Shown: positions 53,824 through 62,862 of the stretch, one piece after another
Layout of the letters: every line of letters starts with the position of its first letter
Numbering within the stretch: position 1 is the stretch's first letter
Assembly: GCF_008086045.1 (NCBI RefSeq)
Contig: NZ_VSEY01000033.1
Coordinates: 98,979-162,978 of the forward strand
DNA length: 64,000 nt
Reading direction: 5' to 3'
Origin: Nonomuraea sp. PA05
GTDB taxonomy: Bacteria; Actinomycetota; Actinomycetes; Streptosporangiales; Streptosporangiaceae
Translations under genes and position numbers: made by a program
Notes under the pieces: generated by a model
Database searches by the model: none
Told to the model about the DNA's origin: nothing
Seen by the model: the letters and a program-made list of their open reading frames with translations, nothing else

Positions 53824-55583
53824 CGGCTCACCGCCTGCGCCGCCACGAGCTGCTGGTAACCCGCAGACCGCTCGAGCAGCTCGGCGTGGGTGCCGGCGTC
53901 TGCGACCTGGCCGTGGTCGAGCAGCAGGATGCGGTCGGCGTCCCGTACGGTTGACAGCCGGTGGGCGATGACCAGCGTCGTACGGCCGGCGGCCAGCCGG
54001 TCGAGAGCCTGCTGGATCTCTGCCTCGTTGGCCGAGTCGATGCTGGAGGTCGCCTCGTCGAGGACGAGGATCGGCGCGTCTTTGAGCAGGGCGCGGGCGA
54101 TGGCGATGCGCTGCCGCTCCCCGCCGGACAGGGTGGCGCCGCGCTCGCCGACCACGGTGTCGTACCCGTCGGGCAGCCTGGTGATGAAGCCGTGGGCGCC
54201 GGCGGCGATCGCGGCCGCCTCCACCCGCTCGGGACCGGCGTCCGGCCGGCCGAGCAGCAGGTTGTCGCGGACCGTGCCGTGGAAGAGGTAGGTGTCCTGG
54301 GCCACCACGGAGATCAGGCCGCGTAACCGCGCCAGGGACAGTTCCCGGATGTCCTGCCCGCCGACCAGGATGCGGCCGGACCTTGGGTCGAAGAAGCGCA
54401 GCAGCAGCGCGACGAGAGTGCTCTTGCCCGCGCCGGATCGGCCGACGATCGCGACCGTCCGGCCTTCCTCCACCGCGAACGACAGCCCGGCGATGACGTC
54501 CTGCCCGTCCCTGTAGCCGAAGGACACGCGATCGAACGAGATGGACGAAGACGCCGGCGGCGGCTGCGGATGCCGCGTCTCGACGACGGCCGGCGAGGCG
54601 TCGAGCAACTCGAGGATCCCACCAGCGGCGGAGATGGCCGGGTAGGCGGAGTGGTAGGCCTTCTGCAGCTCCTCCAGGGGCCGGAACGCCTCACGGGCCA
54701 GGAGCAGGACCAGCAGCAGCCCCAGCACGTCGAGCTGCCCGGTGGCCAGTCGCACGGCTCCCAGACCGATCGCGAGGGAGACACCCGCGACCGACAGCAG
54801 CCCCATCGCGCCGGTCCGCAGGTTGGCCACCGCCACGAAACCGATCGAGGCCCGGTAGAACTCGTGGGATTCGCGCGCCAGCTCACGTCCGCGCTCGCGG
54901 CTGACGCCGAAGGCCTTCAGCGTCGTCATGCCCTGCAGCACGTCGAGATAGTCGGCGCCGAGCCGGCGCCACAGCCCCCAGAACCAGCCGGCCCGCTCGG
55001 CCTGCAGGCGCCGGGCCAGCAGGGGAGTAGCGGTGATCGCGAGCGCACCGGCGAACAGGACGCCGCCGACGAGCGGATCGACGAGGACGAGCCCGATCAG
55101 GATCGCCAGCGCGCCGAGGGCGGCGCCCAGCAGCTGGGACAGGAAGCGGCTGACGTACACGTCGATCTTCTCCACGCCGTCGACCACCGTCGCCTGGGTG
55201 GCGCCCGTCCGGTTGGCCGCGGTGTAACCGGGCCCAAGCTCGAAGAGCTTGGCGTACAGGCGCCCGCGCAGGGAGTTCTTCACGGCCCGCCCGGTGGTCA
55301 CGGTGACCAGCTCGCGTGCCCACAGCAGGACCGCCCTGGTCACCAGCATGCTCCCGACGACGGCCAAGGGAACGAGCACGCCCTGCCACGGATGTCCGGC
55401 GAACACGACGGCCAGGGCCTGGGCGATCGCGATGCCCTGCCCCACGTGGGTCGCGGTGATGGCGAGCGTCACCGCCGTACCGAGCGCCAGCCACCCGCGC
55501 GCGCCGGCGGCCAGACGTAACAACCGTGGAGTCAAGGGGGCAACCCGTTGCCGAGTCGACGCAGGTTTGATAACCGTTGTCAT
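53820..55583 (-). CDS. ABC half-transporter (CydDC/YbtPQ-like), first subunit, locus 2
   Basis: 587 residues from ATG 55583. Six transmembrane helices; ATPase with GRSGAGKST, LSGGERQR, VLDEATSSIDSANE and IAHRLST. It parallels 20970-22688. A Fur/Zur-type box ends one base before this ATG (55568-55582 lies in the start region on the coding side), so operator and start codon overlap. TAGCGT 8 nt upstream of the ATG could be the -10 of a leaderless transcript. It is divergent from the importer operon. Confidence 0.86.
   Translation of the reverse strand: MTTVIKPASTRQRVAPLTPRLLRLAAGARGWLALGTAVTLAITATHVGQGIAIAQALAVVFAGHPWQGVLVPLAVVGSMLVTRAVLLWARELVTVTTGRAVKNSLRGRLYAKLFELGPGYTAANRTGATQATVVDGVEKIDVYVSRFLSQLLGAALGALAILIGLVLVDPLVGGVLFAGALAITATPLLARRLQAERAGWFWGLWRRLGADYLDVLQGMTTLKAFGVSRERGRELARESHEFYRASIGFVAVANLRTGAMGLLSVAGVSLAIGLGAVRLATGQLDVLGLLLVLLLAREAFRPLEELQKAYHSAYPAISAAGGILELLDASPAVVETRHPQPPPASSSISFDRVSFGYRDGQDVIAGLSFAVEEGRTVAIVGRSGAGKSTLVALLLRFFDPRSGRILVGGQDIRELSLARLRGLISVVAQDTYLFHGTVRDNLLLGRPDAGPERVEAAAIAAGAHGFITRLPDGYDTVVGERGATLSGGERQRIAIARALLKDAPILVLDEATSSIDSANEAEIQQALDRLAAGRTTLVIAHRLSTVRDADRILLLDHGQVADAGTHAELLERSAGYQQLVAAQAVSR
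55568..55582. promoter_or_regulatory. Fur/Zur-type 7-1-7 box in the divergent promoter
   Basis: TGATAACCGTTGTCA has half-sites TGATAAC and GTTGTCA around C, one base from a perfect palindrome. It lies between the divergent half-transporter (start 55583) and binding-protein gene (start 55639), so one bound regulator could control both directions. The pattern TGATAAy-C-rTTGTCA is shared with the box at 47872-47886. Confidence 0.68.
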
Positions 55584-55638
55584 GTTCAAGGACGCTAACC
55601 CGGCACCCGCGGGTGTGCAACAGCAGAGGAGAAAATGG

Positions 55639-56859
55639 ATGAAACGCTTATTCTGCGCACTCCTGGCCGCCGGGCTCACCGCGTGCGGAGCCGCCGGCCC
55701 TCCGCCCCGGGCGGCGCCCGGGCGGCCCGGCTGCGTGACGGAGTTCTCGGCCGAGAAGAACTACTTCCCCCACCAGGTGAAGGCCGAGTACGCCAAGGGC
55801 TGGCAGGTCCGCTACGAGCGCTCGTACAAGGTGCTCAAGACGACGGTGCAGGCGGCGGGCGGGCACGCGAAGGCCGGAAGCCGCGAGATCGACAGCACCT
55901 ACGTGCTGCTGCAGTGCGGCGCCCCGCGACCCGAGCTGACCGGCGAGCTGGCGGGCGCCACCGTCATCGAGGTCCCCGTCAGGACGATGGCCGACGGCGG
56001 CAGCGTCCTGTACGCGTCGCTGGAGAAGCTCGGCAAGGCCGACGCGCTCGTCGGCTACGCCGAACCGTTCATCGGGGACGTCGAGGCGCCCTACCTGCCG
56101 AAGATCGCCGAGCGGATCAAGGCGGGCAAGGTCGCCGAGATCGGGTACGAGGTCAACTACGAGGCGCTGGCCGACGCCGATCCCGACTTCTACACCAACT
56201 ACGCCGGGGACGACCAGACCTTCAGCAAGATCGAAGAGCTCGGCATCCCGATCGTCTTCTACTTCCCCTACTCCGAGACGCCGCTCGGCGCGGCCGAGCA
56301 GATCAAGTTCCTGTCGCTCTTCTTCAACGCCGAGCAGCGGGCCCAGCAGGTGTTCGACCCGATCGAAGAGCGCTACCTGAAGCTGCGCGCCCAGATCGAC
56401 GCGCACGTCGCCGGCCAGAAGAAACCCAAGGTACTGATCGGCACCGTCGGCGAGTCGGGGTCGGTGACCACCAGGCAGCGCGAGCGGTTCGAGCCCCAGC
56501 TCATCCGCGAGGCCGGCGCGGAGCCGGTGCCTGACCTGCCCGGCGGCGGCATCGCGACCCTGTCACTGGAGAAGTTCCTCGACGCAGGAGCCGACACCGA
56601 CTACTGGATGGATCTGGTCTTCTTCCCCAAGCACAAGACGGGAGCCGACTACATCGCCGGCGACGACCGGCTCGCCCGCCTGCCCGCCCTGGAGAACGGC
56701 AGAACGTTCCATCGCGTGGGAGCCCGAGGGGCCGACTACTTCCTCAACGGCGCGCTGGAGGCCGACCTGATCCTGCGCGACATGGTGAACCTCCTGCACC
56801 CGGAACTCCTGAAGAGCGGCGATGAGCTCCAGTTCGTCAAGCATGTTCCGGCCGAGTAG
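55639..56859 (+). CDS. metal/siderophore ABC transporter binding lipoprotein
   Basis: 406 residues from ATG 55639 with GAGGAG upstream. Lipoprotein signal with LTACG. Class III binding-protein layout of the FecB/BtuF group, with two lobes joined by a long helix; segments CVTEFSAEKNYFPHQVKAEY, VRYERSYKVLKTTVQA and ADALVGYAEPFIGDV. The mature protein is longer than typical FecB (about 300 residues), with insertions near residues 170-200. It presents the metal complex to the FecCD permease. First gene of a three-gene plus-strand operon. Confidence 0.88.
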   Translation: MKRLFCALLAAGLTACGAAGPPPRAAPGRPGCVTEFSAEKNYFPHQVKAEYAKGWQVRYERSYKVLKTTVQAAGGHAKAGSREIDSTYVLLQCGAPRPELTGELAGATVIEVPVRTMADGGSVLYASLEKLGKADALVGYAEPFIGDVEAPYLPKIAERIKAGKVAEIGYEVNYEALADADPDFYTNYAGDDQTFSKIEELGIPIVFYFPYSETPLGAAEQIKFLSLFFNAEQRAQQVFDPIEERYLKLRAQIDAHVAGQKKPKVLIGTVGESGSVTTRQRERFEPQLIREAGAEPVPDLPGGGIATLSLEKFLDAGADTDYWMDLVFFPKHKTGADYIAGDDRLARLPALENGRTFHRVGARGADYFLNGALEADLILRDMVNLLHPELLKSGDELQFVKHVPAE

Positions 56860-57907
56860 CCTGCGCCGCGCCGTCGTCCTCGCCGTGCTCGCCGCCGGTG
56901 TGCTGGCCGCATTCCTGGCCACGCTGGCCTGGGGGTCGGTCAGCGTGCCGCTGGACGAGGTCATCGCCATCCTGCGCGGGCAGGACCCGGCCCGCAGGAC
57001 CTGGCGGGCGATCGTCCTCGGACTGCGCCTGCCCCGCGCGACGACCGCGGTCCTCGCCGGGACGGCGATGGGCCTGGCCGGGCTCGCCATGCAGACGCTG
57101 TTCCGCAACGCCCTGGCCGAGCCGTACGTGCTCGGCGTCACCTCGGGAGCGGGCCTGGGCGTGGGTTTGCTCCTGCTGCCGCAGGGCGCGACCGCAGGCG
57201 TGGGCGCCTCGCTGCTGGCGGGACTCGCCCCGCTGCACGGGCTCGGCGTCGTCGGCGCGGCCGCCCTGGGCGCGTTCGCCGTCCTGCTGGTCATGCTGGC
57301 CATCGCCGGACGAGTGCGGAACATGGTCATCGTCCTGGTGGCGGGCATCATGGTCGGAGCCTTCCTCGGCGCGATCACCAACGTGCTGGTGTTCTTCGCC
57401 CGGCCCGAGGCCGTGGTGGCCTTCACCCAGTGGCAGTTCGGCAGCTTCGAGGGCGTGAAATCCGCCCAGCTTCCCGTCCTCGCCGCCGTCGTGGCCGCGG
57501 GCACACTCCTGCTGACCCTCTTCGTCAAACAGCTGAACGTGTCGCTGCTGGGGGAGCGGTACGCCCAGAGCATGGGCCTGTCCCCGCGGCGGGTACGGAT
57601 CGTCGCCATCGCCGCCACGGCCCTGCTGTCCGGCGCGGTCACCGCCTACACCGGGCCGATCGCCTTCCTCGGCATCGCCGCACCGCACCTGGCACGGGGC
57701 CTGCTCGGCACGGCCGACCACCGGCTGCTGATCCCCGGCTCGGCGCTGCTCGGCGCGATGATCGCCCTGGCCGCCGCGATCTTCGCTCAGCTTCCTGGAA
57801 CCGGGCTCATGCTGCCACTCAACGCCGCCCTGGCCCTGCTCGGCGCGCCCGTCGTGCTCCACGTTCTCCTGCGGATCAACCGCACCGGCGGAGGCTTCAG
57901 TGTCTGA
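56822..57907 (+). CDS. FecCD-type metallophore ABC permease
   Basis: 361 residues from ATG 56822, overlapping the binding-protein gene by 38 nt; ATG 56843 is an alternative with 17 nt overlap. About nine to ten transmembrane helices; family motifs LRLPRATTAVLAGTAMGLAG, LFRNALAEPYVLGVTSGAGL, GPIAFLGIAAPHLARGLLG. It forms a homodimeric channel with the ATPase that follows. The fragment left in locus 1 (FRLPRALLALLVGAGLSVVG) is from the same family. Confidence 0.9.
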   Translation: MSSSSSSMFRPSSLRRAVVLAVLAAGVLAAFLATLAWGSVSVPLDEVIAILRGQDPARRTWRAIVLGLRLPRATTAVLAGTAMGLAGLAMQTLFRNALAEPYVLGVTSGAGLGVGLLLLPQGATAGVGASLLAGLAPLHGLGVVGAAALGAFAVLLVMLAIAGRVRNMVIVLVAGIMVGAFLGAITNVLVFFARPEAVVAFTQWQFGSFEGVKSAQLPVLAAVVAAGTLLLTLFVKQLNVSLLGERYAQSMGLSPRRVRIVAIAATALLSGAVTAYTGPIAFLGIAAPHLARGLLGTADHRLLIPGSALLGAMIALAAAIFAQLPGTGLMLPLNAALALLGAPVVLHVLLRINRTGGGFSV

Positions 57908-58883
57908 CGTACGGCTGGCCACCACGGACCTGACGGTGGGTTACCGCCGCCGCGCCGTGCTCTCGGACGTCAACGTCACCTTGCATGCCGGGGAGCTGGC
58001 CTGCCTGATCGGCGCGAACGGCATCGGCAAGTCCACCCTGATGCGCACCCTCGCCCGTGCCCAGCCACGGCTCGCCGGGCGCATCGACCTGCGCGGGCGG
58101 CCCATCACCGACCTCTCCCCTCGCGAGCTCGCCGCCGAGCTGGCCATCGTCCTCACCGACCGGGTCGCCGCCGGACAACTGCGCGGCTACGACCTCGTCG
58201 CACTCGGACGCGCCCCGCACACCGGATGGTTCGGCCGGCTCGACGACACCGACCGGCGCGTGATCGAGCAGGCCCTGGACACCACCGACGCCGGGCACCT
58301 GGCCGGCCGGCCGGTGTCGGAGCTCAGCGACGGCGAGCGGCAGCGCCTGATGATCGCGCGGGCACTCGCCCAGCAACCGTCCGTCCTGCTGCTGGACGAG
58401 CCCACCGCGTTCCTCGACGTGGCCGCCCGGCTGCAGCTCATCAAACTGCTGCTCTCCTTGACGCACGAGCACGGCCTGGCCGTCCTGATGTCCACCCACG
58501 ATGTCGAGCACATGCTGCGGCACGCCGACTCGGTTTGGCTGATCACTCCCGAGCACGAGCTGGCCAGCGGCGCACCGGAAGAGATCGGGCTGGCCGGACA
58601 CCTGGAGCACATGCTCAACGATGCCGCCGCCTTCGACCCACGAACCGGCACCTTCACCTGGGACACCCGCCACTTGGCCACCGCACGCATCACGGCACCG
58701 CACGACTGCCCGGCCGACCTGCTGGCCTGGACTTCCCGTGCGGTGGAGCGCGCCGGATACCGCATCAGAGAGCATCACGCCGACATCACAGTCGAGGTGC
58801 GTTCGCCCGGCCGCTGGCTGGTCGGTCCCCACGAGTTAGGCTCGGTGGCGACACTGGTCTCCTATCTGCGAGACGGCCGATGA
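57900..58883 (+). CDS. FecE/BtuD-type ABC ATPase with C-terminal extension
   Basis: 327 residues from GTG 57900, overlapping the permease by 8 nt. Walker A GANGIGKST (Ile where most relatives have Ala or Cys), signature LSDGERQR, Walker B VLLLDEPTAFLD, H-loop MSTHDVEH. Typical FecE proteins have about 250-265 residues; here about 65 extra residues follow, with His/Asp pairs (EHHADITVEV). It energises import of the metallophore. Last gene of the operon. Confidence 0.9.
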   Translation: MSDVRLATTDLTVGYRRRAVLSDVNVTLHAGELACLIGANGIGKSTLMRTLARAQPRLAGRIDLRGRPITDLSPRELAAELAIVLTDRVAAGQLRGYDLVALGRAPHTGWFGRLDDTDRRVIEQALDTTDAGHLAGRPVSELSDGERQRLMIARALAQQPSVLLLDEPTAFLDVAARLQLIKLLLSLTHEHGLAVLMSTHDVEHMLRHADSVWLITPEHELASGAPEEIGLAGHLEHMLNDAAAFDPRTGTFTWDTRHLATARITAPHDCPADLLAWTSRAVERAGYRIREHHADITVEVRSPGRWLVGPHELGSVATLVSYLRDGR

Positions 58884-59500
58884 CCGTGGGTAGGTCCAGC
58901 GGCCGCAGGCGCGTCGTCCCACCCATGCCCGCTGTCAGGCGATCGGAGGATGATCCTTCCCACTCCGGCCGTGATGTCCCGGACTCGTGCTTTGGCGCGG
59001 CCGTGGTGGTTGCTCGTGGCCGAGGCGAGGATGCATCGCGAGCCTGGGCTCATGCAGGCGGGCCGATGGCGCGGGCCGCCTCTGGTGTTGCTCGTTCGCC
59101 GACGGCCGTCCTGCGTGTGCCGGGGTGGGCCTGCCCCGAGCATCGACGTGGTGGAGAAGGGATGTGCCGCCGTTGCGGCATGGGCTCGGCACGATGCACG
59201 GCCAGCATGACGGTGGAGAACTCGTCAGCTCGGGACCTGTCAATTTGATCAACTGCGCCATGAGGCGCTGTGAGTTCGAGTGGGGGGTGAGACCCCCACC
59301 ATCGTCCTGTCGCAGCAGGGTGGTGAAGCCGAGGGCAGCCTGATCCAGGTGATGCTGGGGAGGGTGGGAGCAGCCCTGACAAAGCCGGGGTGCGCCAGCA
59401 CTGCCAGATGGCGTAGGCCCGGCGAGCGTGGCGGAAAGGAGTACGCGAGGAACCGGCGCTATTACGTCCTTGATATTGACACCGGCTCGAACCTGGCGGA
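58884..59500. other. non-coding stretch; possible group II intron 5' fragment
   Basis: No gene was found in 617 bp. The part 59250-59465 contains a run of stable hairpins: TGCGCC-ATGA-GGCGC, then GTGGGG-GTGAGA-CCCCAC, then GGTGGTGAAGCCGAGGGCAG and AAAGGAGTACGCGAGGAACC. This style resembles domain I of bacterial group II introns, which begins near GTGCG. No reverse transcriptase or domain V/VI was seen, so it would be a remnant. Confidence 0.25.
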
Positions 59501-59841
59501 TTAGGGCCGGACGCGGTGCGTCCCGACGGATTTGATCACGTGTCGGGAAGGGGAGGCGCCGAGGCGGGTGGCGTAGTTGTGGCGGGCGTACTGCTCGAAG
59601 CTCGGCATCTCAAGGTCCTGCATAGGGTCGTAGTTCGGGTCTTCGATGCCGTGGCAGCCCTTGGGGTAGCCGTGCGGCCGGTTCTCGCCGCCGAGCGTGA
59701 CCAGCGAGGCGAAGTCATCGGCGACCTGGCGGTCGTAGCAGGTCTCGAAGTCTTCCTTGCTGTTCCTGCCCCGCCGATGCGCCATTTGACCAGCCAGGAC
59801 TTCGCGCCGTTCTTGGCCGTGCGTTCTATGACTCTGGCCAC
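59501..59841 (-). pseudogene. N-terminal integrase (tyrosine recombinase) remnant
   Basis: Starts VARVIERTAKNGAKSWLVKW RIGGAG, the arm-binding start of actinomycete tRNA-targeting integrases. It changes frame near 59770 to DFETCYDRQVADDFASLVT, then GENRPHGYPKGCHG, MPSFEQYARHNYATRLGASP. It stops at 59501 before the core-binding and catalytic domains (no R-H-R-Y tetrad). It lies 162 bp beyond the 3' end of a tRNA gene on the same strand, the usual place for such an integrase. Confidence 0.75.
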
Positions 59842-60002
59842 CCGCGCCCCCTTTGACGTACTGGTGGCATGGTGACGGACGCCGGGACTGGTGGGCGACG
59901 GGGACGCGCGGAGATGATCGAACGCCGACTGCAGCATGGCGAGATGCGGGAACATCGGGGAAAATCGACCAAAACAGGCCCTTTGACCTGCGGTGATATC
60001 GG

Positions 60003-60076
60003 TAGGGCGGGTGGGACTTGAACCCACGACCCACGGATTATGAGTCCGATGCTCTGACCGGCTGAGCTACCGCCCC
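60003..60076 (-). tRNA. tRNA with anticodon CAT (elongator Met, or Ile2 with lysidine)
   Basis: 74-nt cloverleaf: acceptor GGGGCGG pairing with CCGCCCT (one G-U), D-arm GCTCAGCCGGTCAGAGC, anticodon loop CTCATAA closed by CGGA/TCCG, T-arm GTGGGTTCAAGTCCCAC, discriminator A. CCA is not fully encoded (A-C-C-G follows). CAT anticodons serve initiator Met, elongator Met or Ile2; the CTCATAA loop fits elongator Met or Ile2. Its 3' end is a likely past attachment site, given the integrase remnant beside it. Confidence 0.92.
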
Positions 60077-60303
60077 TAGATGAAGTTATGCACCACACAG
60101 CAGGCCCCAGAAGGATCACACCAAGCCCACCGCAAGCTAAGGCTAGAGCATCAACCCCGTCCATGGCGCCCACCCGACCGGACAAAGAGGCCCTCTACCA
60201 ACATCATCCCACGCCCCCACCCCCAACCAGAGACGGACGAGCAACGAAGCGCAGGCAGTCAGGACCCGCGTCTCGCCGCTCGTCCGCCAAGAACGACCGA
60301 TCC

Positions 60304-61749
60304 CTACGGACGGTTCAGGCCAAGCGTGTAAGAGCCGGACCCGCTGTAAGCGTGCACGCGGTACCGGTAGTACCCGGCAGCCCCGTTGTAGGTGATGGTC
60401 TCGTCAGGGTTGGGGCTGGTGCCGCTGGCCACCACGGCCCACGAAGCCCCGTTCCACCTCTGCAGGTAGACGTCGAAGTCAACCCCGGCGGGCCCATCGA
60501 GGCAGGCCGCGTGCGTACCGGAGACGGTCGCCTGGTAGTAGGAGCCGTTCGGCTGGTAGGCGTTCTGGTTGGAGGTCAGTGATCCGCTGTACGTCTCCTC
60601 GTATCCCTGGCATCCGGGAGGCGGCGGGTCGGTGCCGCCGGAGGTGACGAGGGTGAGGCCGCCCACGGAGAGGATCTCGCCGATGGGCTGGAAGTAGGTG
60701 GTTCCGCCGACGGAGCAGTTGCCGGAGCCGCCGGACGTCATGCCCTGGGCCTGGTCGCCGGAGATGAACGATCCACCGGAGTCGCCGCCTTCCGCGCACA
60801 CGTTGGTGCGGGTCAGGCCGGAGACGGTGCCTTCCGGGTAGTTGACGGTGGAGTTGAGTGCCTGGACGGTGCCGCAGTGCCACTGTGTGGTGGAGCCGGA
60901 GCGGCAGATGGAGCCCTGGGGCTGGGTGACGGCGGAGCCGCGGACGGGCAGGATGCCGGCGCTGTAGCCGTTGACGACGCCGGGGGCGGTCCAGTTGGTG
61001 TTGGTGGCGACCCAGGCGTAGTCGTTGCCCGGGAACGACGAGATCTGGAACGTGCCCTGCGCCACCCGGTTGAAGCCGGTCGTGGTGATCCCGTTGGCGC
61101 CGCAGTGGCCGGCGGTGGTGAAGCCGAGCTGGGTGCCGCGCCTGGCGGCGAAGCCGATGGAGCAGCGGTAGCCGTCCGAGGTGTAGTAGGCGTCCCCGCC
61201 GCGGATGTCGTAGAACAGGCGCGGGCGTTCGGCCGAGGCCTCGTACGTCACGGCCGCGGGGTCGGAGAGGCCGCTGGCCGCGACCCAGGTGCGGGCGGCC
61301 TGCTCGTCGCTGGTCAGGACGACGACGGAGTTGCTCTGCGGGGAGACGGCCCAGCTGTGCACGGAGGCCGGCGGGGCGGTGCGGTCGAGGCTTTCCTTGG
61401 CCGCGGTGAGCTGCGCGTACGAGCGCGGCACGACGCGGGCGGTGGCGCCGGCGCGAGTGATCGCGGCCGTGTCGGCGGCGGACGTGCTGGCCACGACGAG
61501 CGCGCTTTCTGCGCCTTCGTACCAGATTCCGGCATAGCGGTCGCCGAGCTTCTTGCTCAGGCCCGGTGCGGCGGCGTTCCCGCGGGCCTCGTTGGACAGG
61601 CGGTTGATCGCCTGTTCCTTGCTGATGCCGAGGTCGCGCTGCAGGGCGTCGACCACGCCTGACGGTGGTTTCGCGGTGGCGACGGCCGGTGCCGTCGTCA
61701 CGAGTAACGCGCCGATCGCGACCGCGATCAGCGCCGGGGTGCGGAGCAT
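60304..61749 (-). CDS. secreted S1-family serine protease (streptogrisin-like)
   Basis: 481 residues. Signal peptide to about ATA26, then a pro-region (about 30-190) with LQRDLGISKEQAINRLSNEA. The catalytic domain has His in TAGHCGANG, Asp in PGNDYAWV and Ser in EGGDSGGSFISG, with paired cysteines around each. A Pro-rich linker (GGTDPPPPG) leads to a C-terminal beta-domain of about 100 residues like pre-peptidase domains. It is an extracellular alpha-lytic/streptogrisin-type protease activated by pro-region cleavage. Confidence 0.93.
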   Translation of the reverse strand: MLRTPALIAVAIGALLVTTAPAVATAKPPSGVVDALQRDLGISKEQAINRLSNEARGNAAAPGLSKKLGDRYAGIWYEGAESALVVASTSAADTAAITRAGATARVVPRSYAQLTAAKESLDRTAPPASVHSWAVSPQSNSVVVLTSDEQAARTWVAASGLSDPAAVTYEASAERPRLFYDIRGGDAYYTSDGYRCSIGFAARRGTQLGFTTAGHCGANGITTTGFNRVAQGTFQISSFPGNDYAWVATNTNWTAPGVVNGYSAGILPVRGSAVTQPQGSICRSGSTTQWHCGTVQALNSTVNYPEGTVSGLTRTNVCAEGGDSGGSFISGDQAQGMTSGGSGNCSVGGTTYFQPIGEILSVGGLTLVTSGGTDPPPPGCQGYEETYSGSLTSNQNAYQPNGSYYQATVSGTHAACLDGPAGVDFDVYLQRWNGASWAVVASGTSPNPDETITYNGAAGYYRYRVHAYSGSGSYTLGLNRP

Positions 61750-61833
61750 GGGTGTCTCCTCGCTGCTGGGGGTGCCGTCACGGTAACGGCGGTCCCAGAC
61801 GCGGAGGAGTATTACTTTGCCCCTATCGCCGTG

Positions 61834-62766
61834 TTATGGAGCGGTGCCGTAACCCGGATTTCGTACCAGCCAGTCGTAGTAGACCGGGCTCCTGCGTACG
61901 GCGTCCATGTGGGCCTGTTTGGCCTGACCGACGACCCAGGCGGCCTCGGGCGCGGTGGGGTGGCGGCCGAGGAGCTGCCGCCAGCGCAGTGGCGCGCCCG
62001 CGAGCGGCACCATGATCAGCCCCTGGGCGGCCTGGTGGGTGGCCTGGCAGAGCACGACGGCCCGTCCGACCTGCGCGAGGTGGGCGCAGGTGGGCACGTC
62101 GGTCTCGTAGATCGTGCCAGGCGTGAACCCGGCTCGCGCGCAGGCCATCGCGAAGCAGTCCGCGAAACAGCCGTCGCCCGGCGTCACCGCCCACTGCTCT
62201 CCGGCGAGGTCGGCCAGCTCCACCTCCTTCTCCTTGGCCACCGGATGTTCCTCTCCGACCAGGCAGAAGACGGGATCGAGGCTGATCGTCTCCCATAACA
62301 GCGTGCCGGTGGGGGTGCCGGAGTCGCCGCAGGCCCCGGTCAGCACGTAGTCGAGGCGGCCGAGCTCGACCATGCTGTTCAGCTCGTGCGTCGACCATGA
62401 CGTGTACGTGCTGACCTTCCGTTCCGCGGCGAGCCGGTCGACCAGCCCGCCGAGTATCGGCCCGTTCGTGGCGCCGATGCGGAAGCCGGGGGAGGGGGTG
62501 TGAGCGAAACGTACGGCTTCGTCCTGCAGTTCTTTGGCAGCGGGAAGAAGGACGCGTGCTCTGGCGAGCACGAGTTCGCCGAGGCGGGTGGGCCTGGCGC
62601 CGTGGCGGTCACGCTCGAAGAGGGCGCCGCCGAGCACCCTCTCGATGCGCTTGAGCTGTGCGGTCAGGGCCGGTTGTGCCAGCCCGAGCAGGGACGCGGC
62701 CTTGCTCACACTTCCCGCGTCCGCGACCGCGCGGACGATCCTGAGGTGCCTGAGCTCGAGGTCCAT
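61834..62766 (-). CDS. LysR family transcriptional regulator
   Basis: 310 residues. N-terminal HTH DLELRHLRIVRAVADAGSVS then KAASLLGLAQPALTAQLKRI; effector domain with FRIGATNGPILGGLVDRLAA. Several cysteines lie in the effector domain (GDGCFADCFAMACARAG), unusual for the family and a possible redox or metal site. It stands between the protease gene and the small divergent gene at 62863; the target is unknown. Confidence 0.92.
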   Translation of the reverse strand: MDLELRHLRIVRAVADAGSVSKAASLLGLAQPALTAQLKRIERVLGGALFERDRHGARPTRLGELVLARARVLLPAAKELQDEAVRFAHTPSPGFRIGATNGPILGGLVDRLAAERKVSTYTSWSTHELNSMVELGRLDYVLTGACGDSGTPTGTLLWETISLDPVFCLVGEEHPVAKEKEVELADLAGEQWAVTPGDGCFADCFAMACARAGFTPGTIYETDVPTCAHLAQVGRAVVLCQATHQAAQGLIMVPLAGAPLRWRQLLGRHPTAPEAAWVVGQAKQAHMDAVRRSPVYYDWLVRNPGYGTAP

Positions 62767-62862
62767 AACGGGAAGGTAAGGCGACGATCTCTTACAAACA
62801 ATGCCTTTATGTCAGGAATTGTGACAGATATTGGTCGGGGGTTCCTGGGGTAGGGGGAGCGC

